From Paucimonas lemoignei (GTDB lineage: Bacteria > Pseudomonadota > Gammaproteobacteria > Pseudomonadales > Pseudomonadaceae): a DNA stretch of 64,000 nt. Shown here piece after piece: positions 38,523-49,135 of this stretch (positions are counted from its first letter, which is position 1; the number at the start of each line of letters is the position of its first letter). Below the pieces are notes generated by a model. The model did not search any database. It saw only the letters and a program-made list of their open reading frames with translations, and was not told where the DNA came from. The position numbers were made by a program, and so were the translations under genes. The DNA is taken from NCBI GenBank assembly GCA_900475325.1, contig LS483371.1, positions 4,650,001 to 4,714,000 on the forward strand, in the 5' to 3' direction.

Positions 38523-38580
38523 GAAACACGCTTTGAGCTAAACCTGTGGGGTTCTATAGTTGCTCACAAGCGGATTTGAA

Positions 38581-38676
38581 GACGTGGGACCGGCTTTAGC
38601 CGGGAATGCGGCATTTCAGGCTATAAATATCGGGTGGATGTACCGTCCTCTTCCCGGCTAAAGCCGGTCCCACGTC
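38581..38676. repeat. REPIN, class B
   Basis: GACGTGGGACCGGCTTTAGC arm and inverted partner ending CACGTC, between aotP and the helicase gene. Confidence 0.9.
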
Positions 38677-38794
38677 GTCACATCCATTTGCGCAACCACA
38701 GGATTCCCACAGGCGGCACCATCAACCTTCAGTAAAACTAATACCCACGCTCTGCTGTCTCTGGAATACCCCCTTTCAGAGCACACCGCAGCGC

Positions 38795-41284
38795 ATGAGC
38801 AGACCCAAAGACTTCGCTCAGCAATGGTTTTCGGCACGCGGCTGGAAGCCTTTTGCTTTTCAGAAAGAGGTCTGGGCAGCGGTCAAGCAAGGCCAATCCG
38901 GCCTGCTGCATGCCAGCACCGGTTCGGGTAAAACCTATGCGGTCTGGTTTGCGGCGCTCAATCGCTTCGCCAAGGCCAGTACACCCGAGCCTGAACCCAG
39001 AGCCCGCAAACGCAAACCACCCGCCACACCCTTAAGCGTGCTGTGGATAACCCCCATGCGCGCCCTGGCCGCCGACACCGCGCGGGCACTGGAAGCGCCG
39101 CTCAATGATCTGAACATCCCCTGGACCATCGGCCTGCGTACGGGTGATACCAGCAGCAGCGAACGCGCCAAACAAGGCCGTCGCCTGCCCACCGCGCTGA
39201 TCACCACACCTGAAAGCCTGACCCTGCTGCAAACCCGAGCGGATGCCATGAGCACCTTTTCGAATTTGAAGGTGGTGGTCGTGGATGAATGGCACGAGCT
39301 GATCGGCAACAAGCGCGGCGTGCAATTGCAATTGGCATTGGCCCGCCTGCGCCAGTGGAATCCACACCTGATCGTGTGGGGCGTTTCCGCGACCCTCGGC
39401 AATCAACAGCATGCGCAACAGGTGCTGATCGGCGACGACGGCATCAGCGTGCAAGGCAAGGTCAGCAAAGAGCTGCGGGTCGATACGCTCCTGCCGCCGT
39501 CGATAGAGCGCTTCCCGTGGGCCGGGCACATGGGCTTGCGCATGTTGCCCCAGGTGCTGGCCGAAGTAGACAGCAGCGCCAGTTGCCTGCTGTTCACCAA
39601 CACTCGTGCGCAGTCCGAGATCTGGTACCAGGCATTGCTCGAAGCGCGCCCTGACTGGGCAGGGCTGATCGCCTTGCATCATGGCTCACTAGCCCGGGAA
39701 GTGCGGGACTGGGTCGAGCGCGCCCTCAAAGAGGGTCAACTGAAAGCGGTGGTCTGCACCTCGAGCCTGGACCTGGGCGTGGACTTCCTGCCCGTAGAGC
39801 GTGTCCTGCAAATCGGCTCTCCCAAAGGCGTGGCACGGCTGATGCAGCGAGCCGGTCGCTCAGGCCACGCGCCCGGCCGGCCCTCGCGCGTAACGCTGGT
39901 GCCGACCCACAGCCTTGAATTGGTGGAAGCCGCAGCGGCCCATGATGCGGTGGCAGCGCGAATGATCGAACCTCGCGAATCGCCTCACAAACCACTGGAT
40001 GTGCTGGTGCAACACCTGGTCAGCATGGCGCTGGGCGGCGGATTCGACCCTGACCAGCTGTTAACGGAAGTGCGCAGTGCCTGGGCCTATCGCGACCTGA
40101 CCGACGACGAATGGCAATGGGCACTGGCGTTCGTTCGCCACGGCGGTCACTCGTTGACGGCCTATCCCGACTACCGCCGCGTGGAGCCCGACGAACACGG
40201 CATCTGGCGAGTGCCGGACGCGCGCCTGGCCCGCAGGCATCGCATGAGTATCGGCACCATCGTCAGCGACGCCAGCATCAACGTTAAGTATTGGAAAAAA
40301 GGCGGCGGTGGCGGCTCGTTGGGCAGCGTCGAAGAAGGCTTTATCGCCAGGCTCAAGCCCGGTGACGGTTTCCTGTTCGGCGGGCGACTGCTGGAATTGG
40401 TTCGGGTGGAAAACATGACCGCCTACGTGAAGCGCGCCACCGCGAAAAAAGCCGCCGTACCCCGCTGGAATGGCGGGCGAATGCCGCTCTCCAGCGAACT
40501 GGCCGATGCCGTAGTGACAAAATTCGATGCCGCTGCACGCGGCGAATTCAACAGCCCGGAAATGCAGGCAGTGAAACCATTGCTGGAGATCCAGCGGCAA
40601 TGGTCCGCCCTGCCCCGGCAACAAACACTGCTGGCCGAAGCGCTCAAATCAAGGGAAGGCTGGCATCTGTTCCTCTACCCCTTCGCCGGGCGCCATGTGC
40701 ATCTGGGTCTGGCGAGCCTGTTGGCCTGGCGCCTGAGCCGCCATGAGCCGCTGACGTTTTCCATTGCCGTCAACGATTACGGCTTTGAACTGCTCAGCGC
40801 CACGGAGGTGGACTGGAGCACTCACCTGAGTGCGGACCTGTTCAGCGAGGATCATCTCATGGCCGACATCATGGCCAGCCTCAACGCCGGAGAACTGGCC
40901 CTGCGCCGCTTCCGGGAAATCGCCCGCATTGCCGGGCTGGTGTTCTCGGGTTACCCGGGTGCGCCCAAGAGCAACCGTCAACTTCAGGCCTCCAGCGGCC
41001 TGTTCTTTGAAGTTTTCAAACAATATGACGCGGGCAACCTGCTGCTGACCCAGGCTCAGGAAGAAGTGCTGCGTCAGGAGCTGGACGTGGCGCGGCTTGA
41101 GCACACCCTGCAGCGCATCAATCAACGCACGCTGGACCTTCACGTCATCAAACGCGCCACTCCCATGGCCTTTCCATTGCTGGTCGAGCGCATGCGTGAA
41201 AGCCTGAGCTCGGAAAAACTCGCCGATCGCATCGCCCGAATGGTGCGCGACCTGGAAAAAGCCGCCGGACCCGAGACCTCATGA
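38795..41284 (+). CDS. Ligase-associated DEXH-box DNA helicase (Lhr-Core)
   Basis: 829 residues. Walker A is STGSGKT at 41-47, motif II DEWH at 164-167, with P-M-R-A-L-A-A-D (Ia) and T-T-P-E-S-L (Ib). Motif VI is [10 protein letters not shown] winged-helix and Lhr-specific C-terminal domain follow. Length is that of the short Lhr-Core form, lacking the large C-terminal extension of full Lhr. It is a 3'-5' ssDNA translocase/helicase. Its stop overlaps the pdeM ATG by four bases. It is separated from the exonuclease-ligase pair by the ABC operon. Confidence 0.93.
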   Translation: MSRPKDFAQQWFSARGWKPFAFQKEVWAAVKQGQSGLLHASTGSGKTYAVWFAALNRFAKASTPEPEPRARKRKPPATPLSVLWITPMRALAADTARALEAPLNDLNIPWTIGLRTGDTSSSERAKQGRRLPTALITTPESLTLLQTRADAMSTFSNLKVVVVDEWHELIGNKRGVQLQLALARLRQWNPHLIVWGVSATLGNQQHAQQVLIGDDGISVQGKVSKELRVDTLLPPSIERFPWAGHMGLRMLPQVLAEVDSSASCLLFTNTRAQSEIWYQALLEARPDWAGLIALHHGSLAREVRDWVERALKEGQLKAVVCTSSLDLGVDFLPVERVLQIGSPKGVARLMQRAGRSGHAPGRPSRVTLVPTHSLELVEAAAAHDAVAARMIEPRESPHKPLDVLVQHLVSMALGGGFDPDQLLTEVRSAWAYRDLTDDEWQWALAFVRHGGHSLTAYPDYRRVEPDEHGIWRVPDARLARRHRMSIGTIVSDASINVKYWKKGGGGGSLGSVEEGFIARLKPGDGFLFGGRLLELVRVENMTAYVKRATAKKAAVPRWNGGRMPLSSELADAVVTKFDAAARGEFNSPEMQAVKPLLEIQRQWSALPRQQTLLAEALKSREGWHLFLYPFAGRHVHLGLASLLAWRLSRHEPLTFSIAVNDYGFELLSATEVDWSTHLSADLFSEDHLMADIMASLNAGELALRRFREIARIAGLVFSGYPGAPKSNRQLQASSGLFFEVFKQYDAGNLLLTQAQEEVLRQELDVARLEHTLQRINQRTLDLHVIKRATPMAFPLLVERMRESLSSEKLADRIARMVRDLEKAAGPETS

Positions 41285-41937
41285 AGCCGTATATCGAAGT
41301 CACTCTCGCCGGGGCTGAACTCTGGCTACTGGCCGACAAAGCCGTTTATTACCCTGAATACCGCGCACTGCTGATCGCCGACGTGCATTTCGGCAAAGCC
41401 GCGGCCTATCGAAAGCTCGGCCAACCCGTGCCCCATGGCACCACGCAAAACAACCTGCAACGTCTGGATGAGTTACTCCAGCGCTATAGGTGCGAGCATC
41501 TGATTTTCCTGGGCGACTTCCTTCACGCGCCGGAATCACGAGCGCCCGCGACCCTTGAGGCTCTGGCGCAGTGGCGCGCGAAATACCCAACGCTGGCGAT
41601 CACCCTGATTCGCGGCAATCACGACAAGCGCGCAGGCGACCCTCCCGCCTCATTGGGGATCGAGACCGTTCCAGAGCCTCTGCTGCTGGGGCCTTTCGCC
41701 CTGCAACATGAACCTGACCCTCACGCCAGTCACCATGTGCTGGCAGGACACGTGCATCCGGTGTTTCGACTGCAAGGTCGCGGGCGGCAATCTCTGCGAC
41801 TGGCGTGTTTCTACCTGACCGAGCGCATGAGCCTGCTGCCCGCCTTCGGCGCATTCACCGGCGGGTTCAACATCGAAGTGGCTCAAGGCAGCACACTGTT
41901 CGTAGTGGGGGATGGAGCGATCTGGCAGGCGGGCTGA
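41281..41937 (+). CDS. pdeM: Ligase-associated DNA damage response endonuclease/phosphoesterase PdeM
   Basis: 218 residues, binuclear metallophosphoesterase. Metal motifs are D-V-H-F-G-K, G-D-F-L-H, G-N-H-D-K-R and G-H-V-H-P. The W-x-L-A-D-K-A-x-Y beginning is typical of the Lhr-associated PE. Translationally coupled to the helicase. It completes the four-component set exonuclease-ligase-helicase-phosphoesterase. Confidence 0.93.
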   Translation: MKPYIEVTLAGAELWLLADKAVYYPEYRALLIADVHFGKAAAYRKLGQPVPHGTTQNNLQRLDELLQRYRCEHLIFLGDFLHAPESRAPATLEALAQWRAKYPTLAITLIRGNHDKRAGDPPASLGIETVPEPLLLGPFALQHEPDPHASHHVLAGHVHPVFRLQGRGRQSLRLACFYLTERMSLLPAFGAFTGGFNIEVAQGSTLFVVGDGAIWQAG

Positions 41938-42004
41938 AACGATTCAATTCAGCAAAATGATGGCTATATCCCGACAAATGTTCTCTCTGGACGACGGACA
42001 CAGC

Positions 42005-42032
42005 GCTGCTGGCCAATGAATGCGCCAGCAGC
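42005..42032. terminator. Stem-loop between convergent pdeM and a small gene
   Basis: GCTGCTGGC and GCCAGCAGC form a perfect 9-bp stem with a 10-base loop. No T-run follows on either strand, so it is a weak or factor-assisted terminator at best. Confidence 0.45.
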
Positions 42033-42046
42033 AACGTGAGTCAGAT

Positions 42047-42265
42047 TCAGGCGACGGGAGCCGGTGGTGGCTCGTCTGGAATAGTCGGGCTACCGGGTTC
42101 GGTAGGCTCTGGCATTTCACCCGGGCTATCGGGATCAGGTTGTCCAGGTATGCCGCCGCCCACCATATTGAGCTGCGGTTGTGCGAGTAACGACCAGGCT
42201 AGCAGACCAACATGATTCTCTCGCGGGTCAGGCCCTTCGGCGCTGGCATTGGATTGCATCTTCAT
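42047..42265 (-). CDS. Small Pro/Glu-rich hypothetical protein
   Basis: 72 residues. The first 40 residues (M-K-M-Q-S-N-A-S-A-E-G ... H-V-G-L-L-A-W-S-L-L-A-Q-P) end in a hydrophobic patch. The remainder is a Pro/Gly/Glu-rich tail with P-x-P repeats (P-G-Q-P-D-P-D-S-P-G, P-E-P-T-E-P-G-S-P). AGGAGTG lies just before the ATG at 42265. No family recognised; could be a secreted or leader-like peptide. Confidence 0.6.
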   Translation of the reverse strand: MKMQSNASAEGPDPRENHVGLLAWSLLAQPQLNMVGGGIPGQPDPDSPGEMPEPTEPGSPTIPDEPPPAPVA

Positions 42266-42385
42266 AAAGGCACTCCTGAGCGTTGCCCCTCTCAACGTGA
42301 GAGAGGGAGCGGTTCAGTCAATAGAGTGCCGAAATGAGGACTAATTCAATTTCGCCGTGATCAACGGTAACAAATTTCTGTTCGA

Positions 42386-42952
42386 TCAAGCGCGAGGCAG
42401 GGTCACGCCACGTTGGCCCTGGTACTTGCCGCCACGATCCTTGTAGGAAACTTCACATTCCTCGTCAGACTCAAGGAACAGCATCTGCGCCACGCCTTCG
42501 TTGGCGTAGATCTTGGCGGGTAGCGTCGTGGTGTTGGAAAACTCCAGCGTGACGTGGCCTTCCCATTCCGGCTCAAGGGGCGTCACGTTGACGATGATGC
42601 CGCAGCGGGCGTAGGTGCTTTTTCCCAGACAGATGGTCAGCACGTTGCGCGGGATACGGAAGTATTCAACAGTGCGAGCCAGGGCAAACGAGTTCGGCGG
42701 GATGATGCAGACGTCGCTCTTGATGTCCACGAAACTCTTCTCATCGAAGTTTTTCGGGTCGACGGTGGCGGAGTTGATGTTGGTAAACACCTTGAATTCA
42801 TCCGCGCAACGCACGTCGTAGCCATAGCTCGAAACGCCGTAGGAGATCAGGCGATCAGCGCCTTCGCCGCGCATCTGGCGCTCGACGAAAGGCTCGATCA
42901 TGCCGTGCTCTTGCGCCATGCGGCGAATCCACTTGTCCGATTTGATGCTCAT
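42386..42952 (-). CDS. dcd: dCTP deaminase
   Basis: 188 residues, the usual Dcd length. The dUTPase-like trimer fold shows the motifs [23 protein letters not shown] and [13 protein letters not shown] with the catalytic Glu, and a C-terminal [11 protein letters not shown]. It converts dCTP to dUTP for dTMP synthesis. AGGA precedes the start. Confidence 0.96.
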   Translation of the reverse strand: MSIKSDKWIRRMAQEHGMIEPFVERQMRGEGADRLISYGVSSYGYDVRCADEFKVFTNINSATVDPKNFDEKSFVDIKSDVCIIPPNSFALARTVEYFRIPRNVLTICLGKSTYARCGIIVNVTPLEPEWEGHVTLEFSNTTTLPAKIYANEGVAQMLFLESDEECEVSYKDRGGKYQGQRGVTLPRA

Positions 42953-43083
42953 GGCGGTGTCCTGATAGCGAGGTGAAAAATAATGTCCGGCATCTTACCG
43001 GTCGCAGCCGCTGGGTTCAAAGGCTGAGCCAAGAATGAGGAGCGATGCTTTGCACGCTAATGGAAATAATCCTCATCAGAGTG

Positions 43084-43112
43084 TTGGCACGTTACAAAAA
43101 AAGCGTTAAGGT
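43084..43112 (+). promoter_or_regulatory. Sigma-70 promoter of the cold-shock gene
   Basis: TTGGCA (43084-43089), 17-base spacer, TAAGGT (43107-43112). Predicted start near 43120 gives a leader of about 140 nt before the ATG, the length typical of cold-shock mRNAs. Confidence 0.6.
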
Positions 43113-43262
43113 GGCGTCACTGTGTTGCTTGTGTCACTGAGAATCTCTACACGATGTTGAATTTCGATCCAACCATCTCCAAGAATTTTTCCTGCTCTTT
43201 GCACTCAGTCTCGGCCAGGGTTCTTCCTGAGTCGCAGTTAACTTTGTCCAAGGAGATACACC

Positions 43263-43472
43263 ATGTCTAATCGCCAAACTGGTACCGTTAAGTGGTTCAA
43301 CGATGAAAAAGGCTTCGGCTTCATCACTCCACAATCCGGTGACGACCTGTTCGTACACTTCAAAGCTATCCAATCTGACGGCTTCAAAAGCCTGAAAGAA
43401 GGCCAACAGGTCTCTTTCATCGCTACCCGCGGTCAGAAAGGCATGCAAGCTGAAGAAGTTCAAGTTATCTAA
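43263..43472 (+). CDS. cspA: Cold-shock protein, CspA/CapB family
   Basis: 69 residues, single cold-shock OB-fold. RNP1 is K-G-F-G-F-I and RNP2 is L-F-V-H-F, with G-T-V-K-W-F-N at the start. It binds single-stranded RNA/DNA as an RNA chaperone. AAGGAG precedes the ATG, with a long leader from the promoter at 43084 and a strong terminator after. Pseudomonas has several paralogs (CapA/CapB/CspA-D); the exact name is uncertain. Confidence 0.93.
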   Translation: MSNRQTGTVKWFNDEKGFGFITPQSGDDLFVHFKAIQSDGFKSLKEGQQVSFIATRGQKGMQAEEVQVI

Positions 43473-43495
43473 CTTGTACTTATTCGCTTAAAAAG

Positions 43496-43520
43496 AACCC
43501 CGCTTCGGCGGGGTTTTTTT
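43496..43520 (+). terminator. Rho-independent terminator of the cold-shock gene
   Basis: AACCCCGC-TTC-GGCGGGGTTTTTTT: GC stem and T7. Confidence 0.93.
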
Positions 43521-43546
43521 ATGCCTCCAGAGAAGTACTGGGTACT

Positions 43547-43618
43547 GCAGGAGCTGCCGAAGGCTGCGAAAGCGGTCTTTCTGACACACCTCCATTCGCA
43601 GCCTGCGGCAGCTCCTAC
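43547..43618. repeat. REPIN, class C
   Basis: GCAGGAGCTGCCGAAGGCTG arm and its inverted partner CGCAGCCTGCGGCAGCTCC then TAC, ending just before the apbC stop. Confidence 0.9.
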
Positions 43619-43627
43619 AGATTCAGC

Positions 43628-44722
43628 TCAATCATCGCTGACAGAAATGCTCGGCATCGCAGGGCTCACCGCTTCCTGCAGCACGATCCGCGCACCCACG
43701 TGGCGCGCCAGCTCCTGATAGACCATCGCAATCTGGCTTTCCGGCTCGGCAATCGCCGTCGGCTTGCCTGCATCGGCCTGCTCGCGAATCAACATCGACA
43801 ACGGCAGTGACGCCAGCAACTCAACGTCATACTGCGCCGCCAGCTTCTCCCCGCCGCCTTCACCGAACAGATGCTCGGCATGACCGCAGTTCGAACAGAT
43901 GTGAACGGCCATGTTTTCCACGACACCCAACACCGGAATATTGACCTTGCGGAACATCTCCACGCCCTTGCGCGCATCCAGCAGCGCCAGGTCCTGGGGC
44001 GTGGTGACAATGACAGCACCCGCCACCGGCACTTTCTGCGCCAAGGTCAGTTGAATATCACCGGTACCCGGCGGCATATCGATGACCAGGTAATCCAGGT
44101 CATTCCACGCGGTCTGGGTAACCAACTGCAGCAACGCACCGGACACCATCGGCCCGCGCCAGACCATGGGCGTGTTGTCATCCGTCAGAAACGCCATGGA
44201 CATGACTTCAACACCATGGGACTCGATCGGCACGAACCACTTCTGATCCTTGATCTTCGGCCGCGTCCCTTCGGCGATGCCAAACATCACGCCCTGGCTC
44301 GGACCATAAATGTCCGCATCGAGAATGCCGACCCGGGCGCCTTCACGGGCCAGGGCCAGAGCCAGGTTGGCTGCGGTGGTGGATTTGCCCACGCCACCCT
44401 TGCCGGAAGCGACCGCGACAATGTTCTTCACATTGGCCAGGCCAGGAATCTGCCCTTGAGCCTTGTGCGCCTCGATCACACAGCGGATATCGACTTTGGC
44501 CGACGCCACGCCATCGAGACCTTCGATAGCAATCTGCAGCATTTGCGCCCAGCCACTCTTGAACAACCCGGCGGCGTAGCCCAGCTCCAGCTGGACCTGC
44601 ACGCGTTCACCCTCGATGTCGATGGCACGCACACACCCGGCGGTCACCGGGTCTTGATTCAAATAGGGATCGGTATATTGGCGAAGGACGGCTTCCACCG
44701 CTGCGCGAGTTACAGCGCTCAT
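43628..44722 (-). CDS. apbC: Iron-sulfur cluster carrier protein ApbC (Mrp/NBP35 family)
   Basis: 364 residues. An N-terminal DUF59/MIP18-like domain (residues 1-85) is followed by a deviant P-loop G-K-G-G-V-G-K-S at 107-114 and the C-terminal C-x-x-C in H-I-C-S-N-C-G-H used to bind a 4Fe-4S cluster. It carries clusters to apo-proteins in the cytosol. GGGAGTAG precedes the start. Divergent from metG, as in P. aeruginosa. Confidence 0.95.
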   Translation of the reverse strand: MSAVTRAAVEAVLRQYTDPYLNQDPVTAGCVRAIDIEGERVQVQLELGYAAGLFKSGWAQMLQIAIEGLDGVASAKVDIRCVIEAHKAQGQIPGLANVKNIVAVASGKGGVGKSTTAANLALALAREGARVGILDADIYGPSQGVMFGIAEGTRPKIKDQKWFVPIESHGVEVMSMAFLTDDNTPMVWRGPMVSGALLQLVTQTAWNDLDYLVIDMPPGTGDIQLTLAQKVPVAGAVIVTTPQDLALLDARKGVEMFRKVNIPVLGVVENMAVHICSNCGHAEHLFGEGGGEKLAAQYDVELLASLPLSMLIREQADAGKPTAIAEPESQIAMVYQELARHVGARIVLQEAVSPAMPSISVSDD

Positions 44723-44827
44723 GGGCTACTCCCGAATAAAGGCAGACTAAAACAGGCGGCTATCCTAACTCTTCTGTAGAGCCGGGGCATGGGGCTGTCG
44801 AAAATGTATCTGTGAAACGCGGGACCT

Positions 44828-44983
44828 GTGGGAGCAATCGGAGGTTACGACGGTCGCGAATGCGGTGTGTCAGGCAAACCGCTTTCGTCGCCGTCGTAAC
44901 CTCCGACAACTCCTACAGAACCGGGTGTGCCTGTAAAGATGCGAAATCTGTAGGAGCTTCAGACCCAGAGGAGGAATTTCCTA
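44828..44983. repeat. Chimeric REP-like elements upstream of metG
   Basis: 44828-44916 starts as class A (GTGGGAGCAA) but continues TCGGAGGTTACGACGGTCGC, and its inverted partner reads CGTCGTAACCTCCGACAACTCC then TAC. The GGTTACGACGG element also occurs near 818-830. A smaller inverted repeat TGTAGGA...TCCTACA lies at 44949-44983. The 340-bp gap upstream of metG holds no other feature that I can support. Confidence 0.7.
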
Positions 44984-45061
44984 CAATCCGCGCGGGGTGA
45001 AAAAAATCGCTCAGACCTTTATAGTGGCCGACCTCCGTTTCACTTCAAGTAGCCGAGCCCC

Positions 45062-47110
45062 ATGTCCGAGCCACGCAAGATCCTCGTCACCAGCGCCCTG
45101 CCCTATGCCAATGGTTCAATCCACCTTGGCCATATGCTTGAGTACATCCAGACCGATATGTGGGTGCGCTTTCAGAAGCATCGCGGCAACCAATGCATTT
45201 ATGTCTGCGCGGACGACGCTCACGGCTCGGCAATCATGCTGCGCGCGGAAAAAGAAGGCATCACCCCGGAACAGCTGATCGATAACGTCAAAGCCGAGCA
45301 CAGCGCCGACTTCAACGACTTCCTGGTGGACTTCGACAACTTCCACTCGACTCACTCGGACGAAAACCGCGAGCTGTCGAGCATGATCTACACGCGCCTG
45401 CGTGATGCCGGGCACATTGCGACCCGCTCCATCACCCAGTATTTCGACCCGGAAAAGAAAATGTTCCTGGCCGATCGCTTCATCAAGGGCACCTGCCCGA
45501 AATGCGGCACCGAGGACCAATACGGCGACAACTGCGAAAAATGCGGTGCCACCTATGCGCCTACCGACCTGAAAGATCCGAAGTCGGCAATCTCGGGCGC
45601 GACGCCGGTTCTCAAGGATTCCAAACACTTCTTCTTCGACCTGCCTGCCTTCGACGCCATGCTCAAAAGCTGGACCCGCAGCGGCACCCTGCAGGACGCG
45701 GTGGCGAACAAGATCGCCGAATGGCTGGACGCAGGCCTGCAGCAGTGGGACATCTCCCGCGACGCGCCGTACTTCGGTTTCGAAATCCCTGATGAGCCGG
45801 GCAAGTATTTCTATGTATGGCTGGATGCTCCCGTCGGCTACATGGCGAGCTTCAAGAACCTGTGCGCGCGTCGCCCGGATCTGGATTTCGACGCTTACTG
45901 GGCCAAGGATTCCACCACCGAGCTGTACCACTTCATCGGCAAGGACATCGTCAACTTCCACGCCCTGTTCTGGCCAGCGATGCTTGAAGGCGCCGGCCTG
46001 CGCAAGCCGACCGGCATCAACGTTCACGGCTACCTGACCGTCAACGGCCAGAAGATGTCGAAATCCCGCGGCACCTTTATCAAGGCGCGTACCTATCTGG
46101 ACCACCTGTCGCCGGAATACCTGCGCTACTACTACGCCGCCAAGCTCGGCAAGGGTGTAGACGACCTGGACCTGAACCTTGAAGACTTCGTCCAGAAGGT
46201 CAACTCGGATCTGATCGGCAAGGTGGTGAACATCGCCAGCCGTTGCGCCGGGTTCATTCACAAAGGCAATGCCGGGGTCATGGTTGCCGAGAACGCTTGC
46301 ACCGAGCTGACGGACGCCTTCCTGGCCGCAGCACCGGGCATCGCCGAAGCCTACGAGGCACGCGACTTCGCCCGTGCCATGCGTGAAATCATGGGCCTCG
46401 CCGACCGCGCCAACGCCTATATCGCTGACAAAGCGCCCTGGTCACTGGCCAAGCAGGAAGGCAAACAGGATGAGGTTCAGGCGGTGTGCGCGCTGGGCGT
46501 GAATCTGTTCCGCCAACTGGTCATTTTCCTCAAGCCGGTACTGCCATTGCTGGCCGCCGATGCCGAGAAATTCCTGAATGTCGCGCCGCTGACCTGGAAT
46601 GACCACAAGACACTGCTCGCCAATCATCAGCTCAATCCTTTCCAGGCCCTGATGAGCCGCATTGATCCGGTCAAGGTCGAGGCCATGACCACCGCCTCGA
46701 AGGAAGACCTGACCGCCAGCGCAACGGATACCGGCGCAGCGCCCGAAGGTAACGGCGAGCTGCTCAAGGAGCCACTGGCTGCCGAGATCGAATTCGATGC
46801 TTTTGCCGCCATCGACCTGCGCGTTGCCTTGATTCTCAAGGCAGAGCACGTTGAAGGCGCGGACAAATTGCTGCGCCTGACGCTGGACATAGGTGACGAG
46901 CAACGCAACGTGTTCTCCGGGATCAAGAGTGCCTACCCGAACCCGTCGGAACTGGAAGGCCGTCTGACCATGATGATCGCCAACCTCAAACCACGCAAAA
47001 TGCGCTTCGGCATGTCCGAAGGCATGGTCATGGCTGCAGGGCCTGGCGGCGAAGAAATCTACCTGCTCAGCCCGGATAGCGGTGCCAAACCGGGTCAGCG
47101 CATCAAGTAA
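45062..47110 (+). CDS. metG: Methionyl-tRNA synthetase
   Basis: 682 residues. HIGH-type motif H-L-G-H at 21-24, zinc knuckle cysteines C145, C148, C158 and C161, and K-M-S-K-S-R-G-T-F. The C-terminal tRNA-binding EMAP domain (about 575-682) ends [11 protein letters not shown]. It charges tRNA-Met. Full family length with dimerising C-terminus. Confidence 0.97.
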   Translation: MSEPRKILVTSALPYANGSIHLGHMLEYIQTDMWVRFQKHRGNQCIYVCADDAHGSAIMLRAEKEGITPEQLIDNVKAEHSADFNDFLVDFDNFHSTHSDENRELSSMIYTRLRDAGHIATRSITQYFDPEKKMFLADRFIKGTCPKCGTEDQYGDNCEKCGATYAPTDLKDPKSAISGATPVLKDSKHFFFDLPAFDAMLKSWTRSGTLQDAVANKIAEWLDAGLQQWDISRDAPYFGFEIPDEPGKYFYVWLDAPVGYMASFKNLCARRPDLDFDAYWAKDSTTELYHFIGKDIVNFHALFWPAMLEGAGLRKPTGINVHGYLTVNGQKMSKSRGTFIKARTYLDHLSPEYLRYYYAAKLGKGVDDLDLNLEDFVQKVNSDLIGKVVNIASRCAGFIHKGNAGVMVAENACTELTDAFLAAAPGIAEAYEARDFARAMREIMGLADRANAYIADKAPWSLAKQEGKQDEVQAVCALGVNLFRQLVIFLKPVLPLLAADAEKFLNVAPLTWNDHKTLLANHQLNPFQALMSRIDPVKVEAMTTASKEDLTASATDTGAAPEGNGELLKEPLAAEIEFDAFAAIDLRVALILKAEHVEGADKLLRLTLDIGDEQRNVFSGIKSAYPNPSELEGRLTMMIANLKPRKMRFGMSEGMVMAAGPGGEEIYLLSPDSGAKPGQRIK

Positions 47111-47164
47111 GGTGGCAATGGGTTTGCCGGCGCGCCAGAAATGGTGCGTCGATTGATATTCCCT

Positions 47165-47250
47165 GTGGGAGCGAATTCATTCGCGAAGCGGTGCTACAGC
47201 GTATAAAGCGTTGTCTGACACAACGCTTTCGCGAATGAATTCGCTCCCAC
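47165..47250. repeat. REPIN, class A
   Basis: GTGGGAGCGAATTCATTCGC and inverted partner; spacer contains AGCGTATAAAGCG. Between metG and rnfB. Confidence 0.9.
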
Positions 47251-47314
47251 AGGTGCTTTCGAATCTGCATTCACTCATGACATACCCATCACCCGTTCGC
47301 GACCCGGCAAGCCC

Positions 47315-48394
47315 ATGAACCTGATCCAAAGCATCGACGCCCTGCTGCCCCAGACCCAATGTGGCAAATGCGGACACCCGGGCTGCATGCCGTATGCGCA
47401 AGGCATTGCTCAGGGCGAGGCGATCAACAAATGCCCACCAGGCGGTGATGAAACCATTGCCGGGCTGGCGCACTTGCTGAACCTGCCGGTGCTGAGCCTG
47501 GATCTGGAACGTGGCTCTGCCCCGGCGCAAGTCGCCTACATTCGCGAAGCTGAATGCATCGGCTGCACGAAATGCATTCAGGCCTGCCCGGTCGACGCTA
47601 TCGTAGGCGCGGCCAAGTTCATGCACACCGTGATCATCGATGAATGCACCGGCTGCGACCTGTGTGTGGCGCCCTGCCCTGTGGACTGCATCGACATGCT
47701 CCCCATCTCGAATGATCAGCCACACCTTGGGCTTGCCCCCATCACGCACGTCCTCGCCATCACCGGTGGGCTGGCGCAGACCCCGGATGAACGACAAGCC
47801 CGAGGCCGCAAACGCGATCATGCACGCCAACGTTTCGAATCACGCAATGCCAGGCTACGGCGTGCAGACGAGCGACGTCAGGCCGAGCGGCTAGCCCGCC
47901 AAAAGGCGACAGTTGCACCTGCACGGTCTCAGTTGGCGTCAGACGCCTCACACGCGCCCACCGAGGCCCATAACGATGCCGCGCTGAAGAAAGCCCGCAT
48001 CACCCTGACCATGAGCCGAGCCCAGCTGAACAAATCCCTCAAGGCTTTCGGTCATCCGCCGATTGCCGAACAAGCGGCGCGGCTGGTGGAGTTGCAGCAA
48101 GAGTATGAAGCCGCCGAACAGGCATTGAACGAGCTGCAGGCTTTACCGCCTGCCGAGGTCGCAATACCTGTGGCAAAAGTGGACCAGGGCGCCGCCAAAC
48201 GCGCGAAGATCGAGCTGGCCATGGCCAGGGCCGCATTGAAAAAAGCTCAAACGACCCAAGCCAGCCCGGAACAGATTGCAGACTTGAGCGGGCAAGTACG
48301 CCTGGCAGAAGAGCGCCTGGAGAGAACAGCCCAGACGATCGCCACCTCTCTCAACACAGGGTTCACGGCACCAACGGAAGCACTCGGATCATGA
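47315..48394 (+). CDS. rsxB: RnfB/RsxB-like iron-sulfur protein, orphan, with basic C-terminal extension
   Basis: 359 residues. Cys cluster C16/C19/C24/C40 (the Fe-S domain of RnfB) is followed by two 4Fe-4S ferredoxin motifs, C81-84-87-91 and C111-114-117-121. The N-terminal membrane helix of classical RnfB is absent. From about residue 170 to the end is a charged, Ala/Lys/Arg-rich helical region with two similar units ([14 protein letters not shown] and [14 protein letters not shown]). No rnfA, C, D, G or E gene is adjacent; the stop overlaps nth by four bases. Electron-transfer role is inferred, partner unknown. Confidence 0.9.
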   Translation: MNLIQSIDALLPQTQCGKCGHPGCMPYAQGIAQGEAINKCPPGGDETIAGLAHLLNLPVLSLDLERGSAPAQVAYIREAECIGCTKCIQACPVDAIVGAAKFMHTVIIDECTGCDLCVAPCPVDCIDMLPISNDQPHLGLAPITHVLAITGGLAQTPDERQARGRKRDHARQRFESRNARLRRADERRQAERLARQKATVAPARSQLASDASHAPTEAHNDAALKKARITLTMSRAQLNKSLKAFGHPPIAEQAARLVELQQEYEAAEQALNELQALPPAEVAIPVAKVDQGAAKRAKIELAMARAALKKAQTTQASPEQIADLSGQVRLAEERLERTAQTIATSLNTGFTAPTEALGS

Positions 48395-49029
48395 ATACCG
48401 CAAAACGTAAGGAAATCTTCCGCCGCCTGCACGAAGACAATCCAGACCCCAAGACAGAACTGGCCTACACCACGCCCTTCGAATTGCTGATCTCGGTGAT
48501 CCTTTCCGCGCAGGCGACCGACGTGAGTGTGAACAAGGCCACTGCCCGCCTCTATCCGGTGGCCAACACGCCGCAGGCGATCTATGCGCTTGGGGTTGAG
48601 GGGCTGTCGGAGTACATCAAGACTATCGGGCTGTATAACAGCAAAGCGAAAAACGTCATCGAAACCTGCCGAATGCTCGTTGAGCTGCACGACGGCGAGG
48701 TCCCGCAAACTCGCGAGGCGCTGGAGGCGCTGCCAGGTGTCGGGCGCAAGACGGCCAACGTGGTCCTCAACACCGCGTTTCGACAGATCGCTATGGCGGT
48801 GGACACCCATATATTCCGGGTCAGCAACCGCACAGGAATTGCTCCGGGCAAAAACGTCGTGGACGTTGAAAAACAATTGATGAAATTTGTCCCCAGGGAT
48901 TATCTGCTGGACGCTCACCACTGGCTGATTCTGCACGGCAGATACGTCTGCCAGGCACGCAAACCTCGCTGCGGCAGCTGCCGAATTGAAGACCTTTGCG
49001 ACTATAAGGACAAAACCTCGGACGATTGA
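48391..49029 (+). CDS. nth: Endonuclease III
   Basis: 212 residues, the normal Nth length. Helix-hairpin-helix [11 protein letters not shown] with the catalytic Lys, catalytic Asp in V-D-T-H-I-F-R-V, and a C-terminal 4Fe-4S loop C-x6-C-x2-C-x5-C. DNA glycosylase/AP lyase for oxidised pyrimidines. The ATG overlaps the rsxB stop, so the two are coupled. Confidence 0.96.
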   Translation: MNTAKRKEIFRRLHEDNPDPKTELAYTTPFELLISVILSAQATDVSVNKATARLYPVANTPQAIYALGVEGLSEYIKTIGLYNSKAKNVIETCRMLVELHDGEVPQTREALEALPGVGRKTANVVLNTAFRQIAMAVDTHIFRVSNRTGIAPGKNVVDVEKQLMKFVPRDYLLDAHHWLILHGRYVCQARKPRCGSCRIEDLCDYKDKTSDD

Positions 49030-49135
49030 CTCATAGAGGTTTTGATGAACAATCGATTGAAAAAATCTTTTTTACCCGCTCACCGATAGCCGCTATAAGG
49101 TCCGCCAATGACAGCTTAAACCTGGGGTCGAGTTC

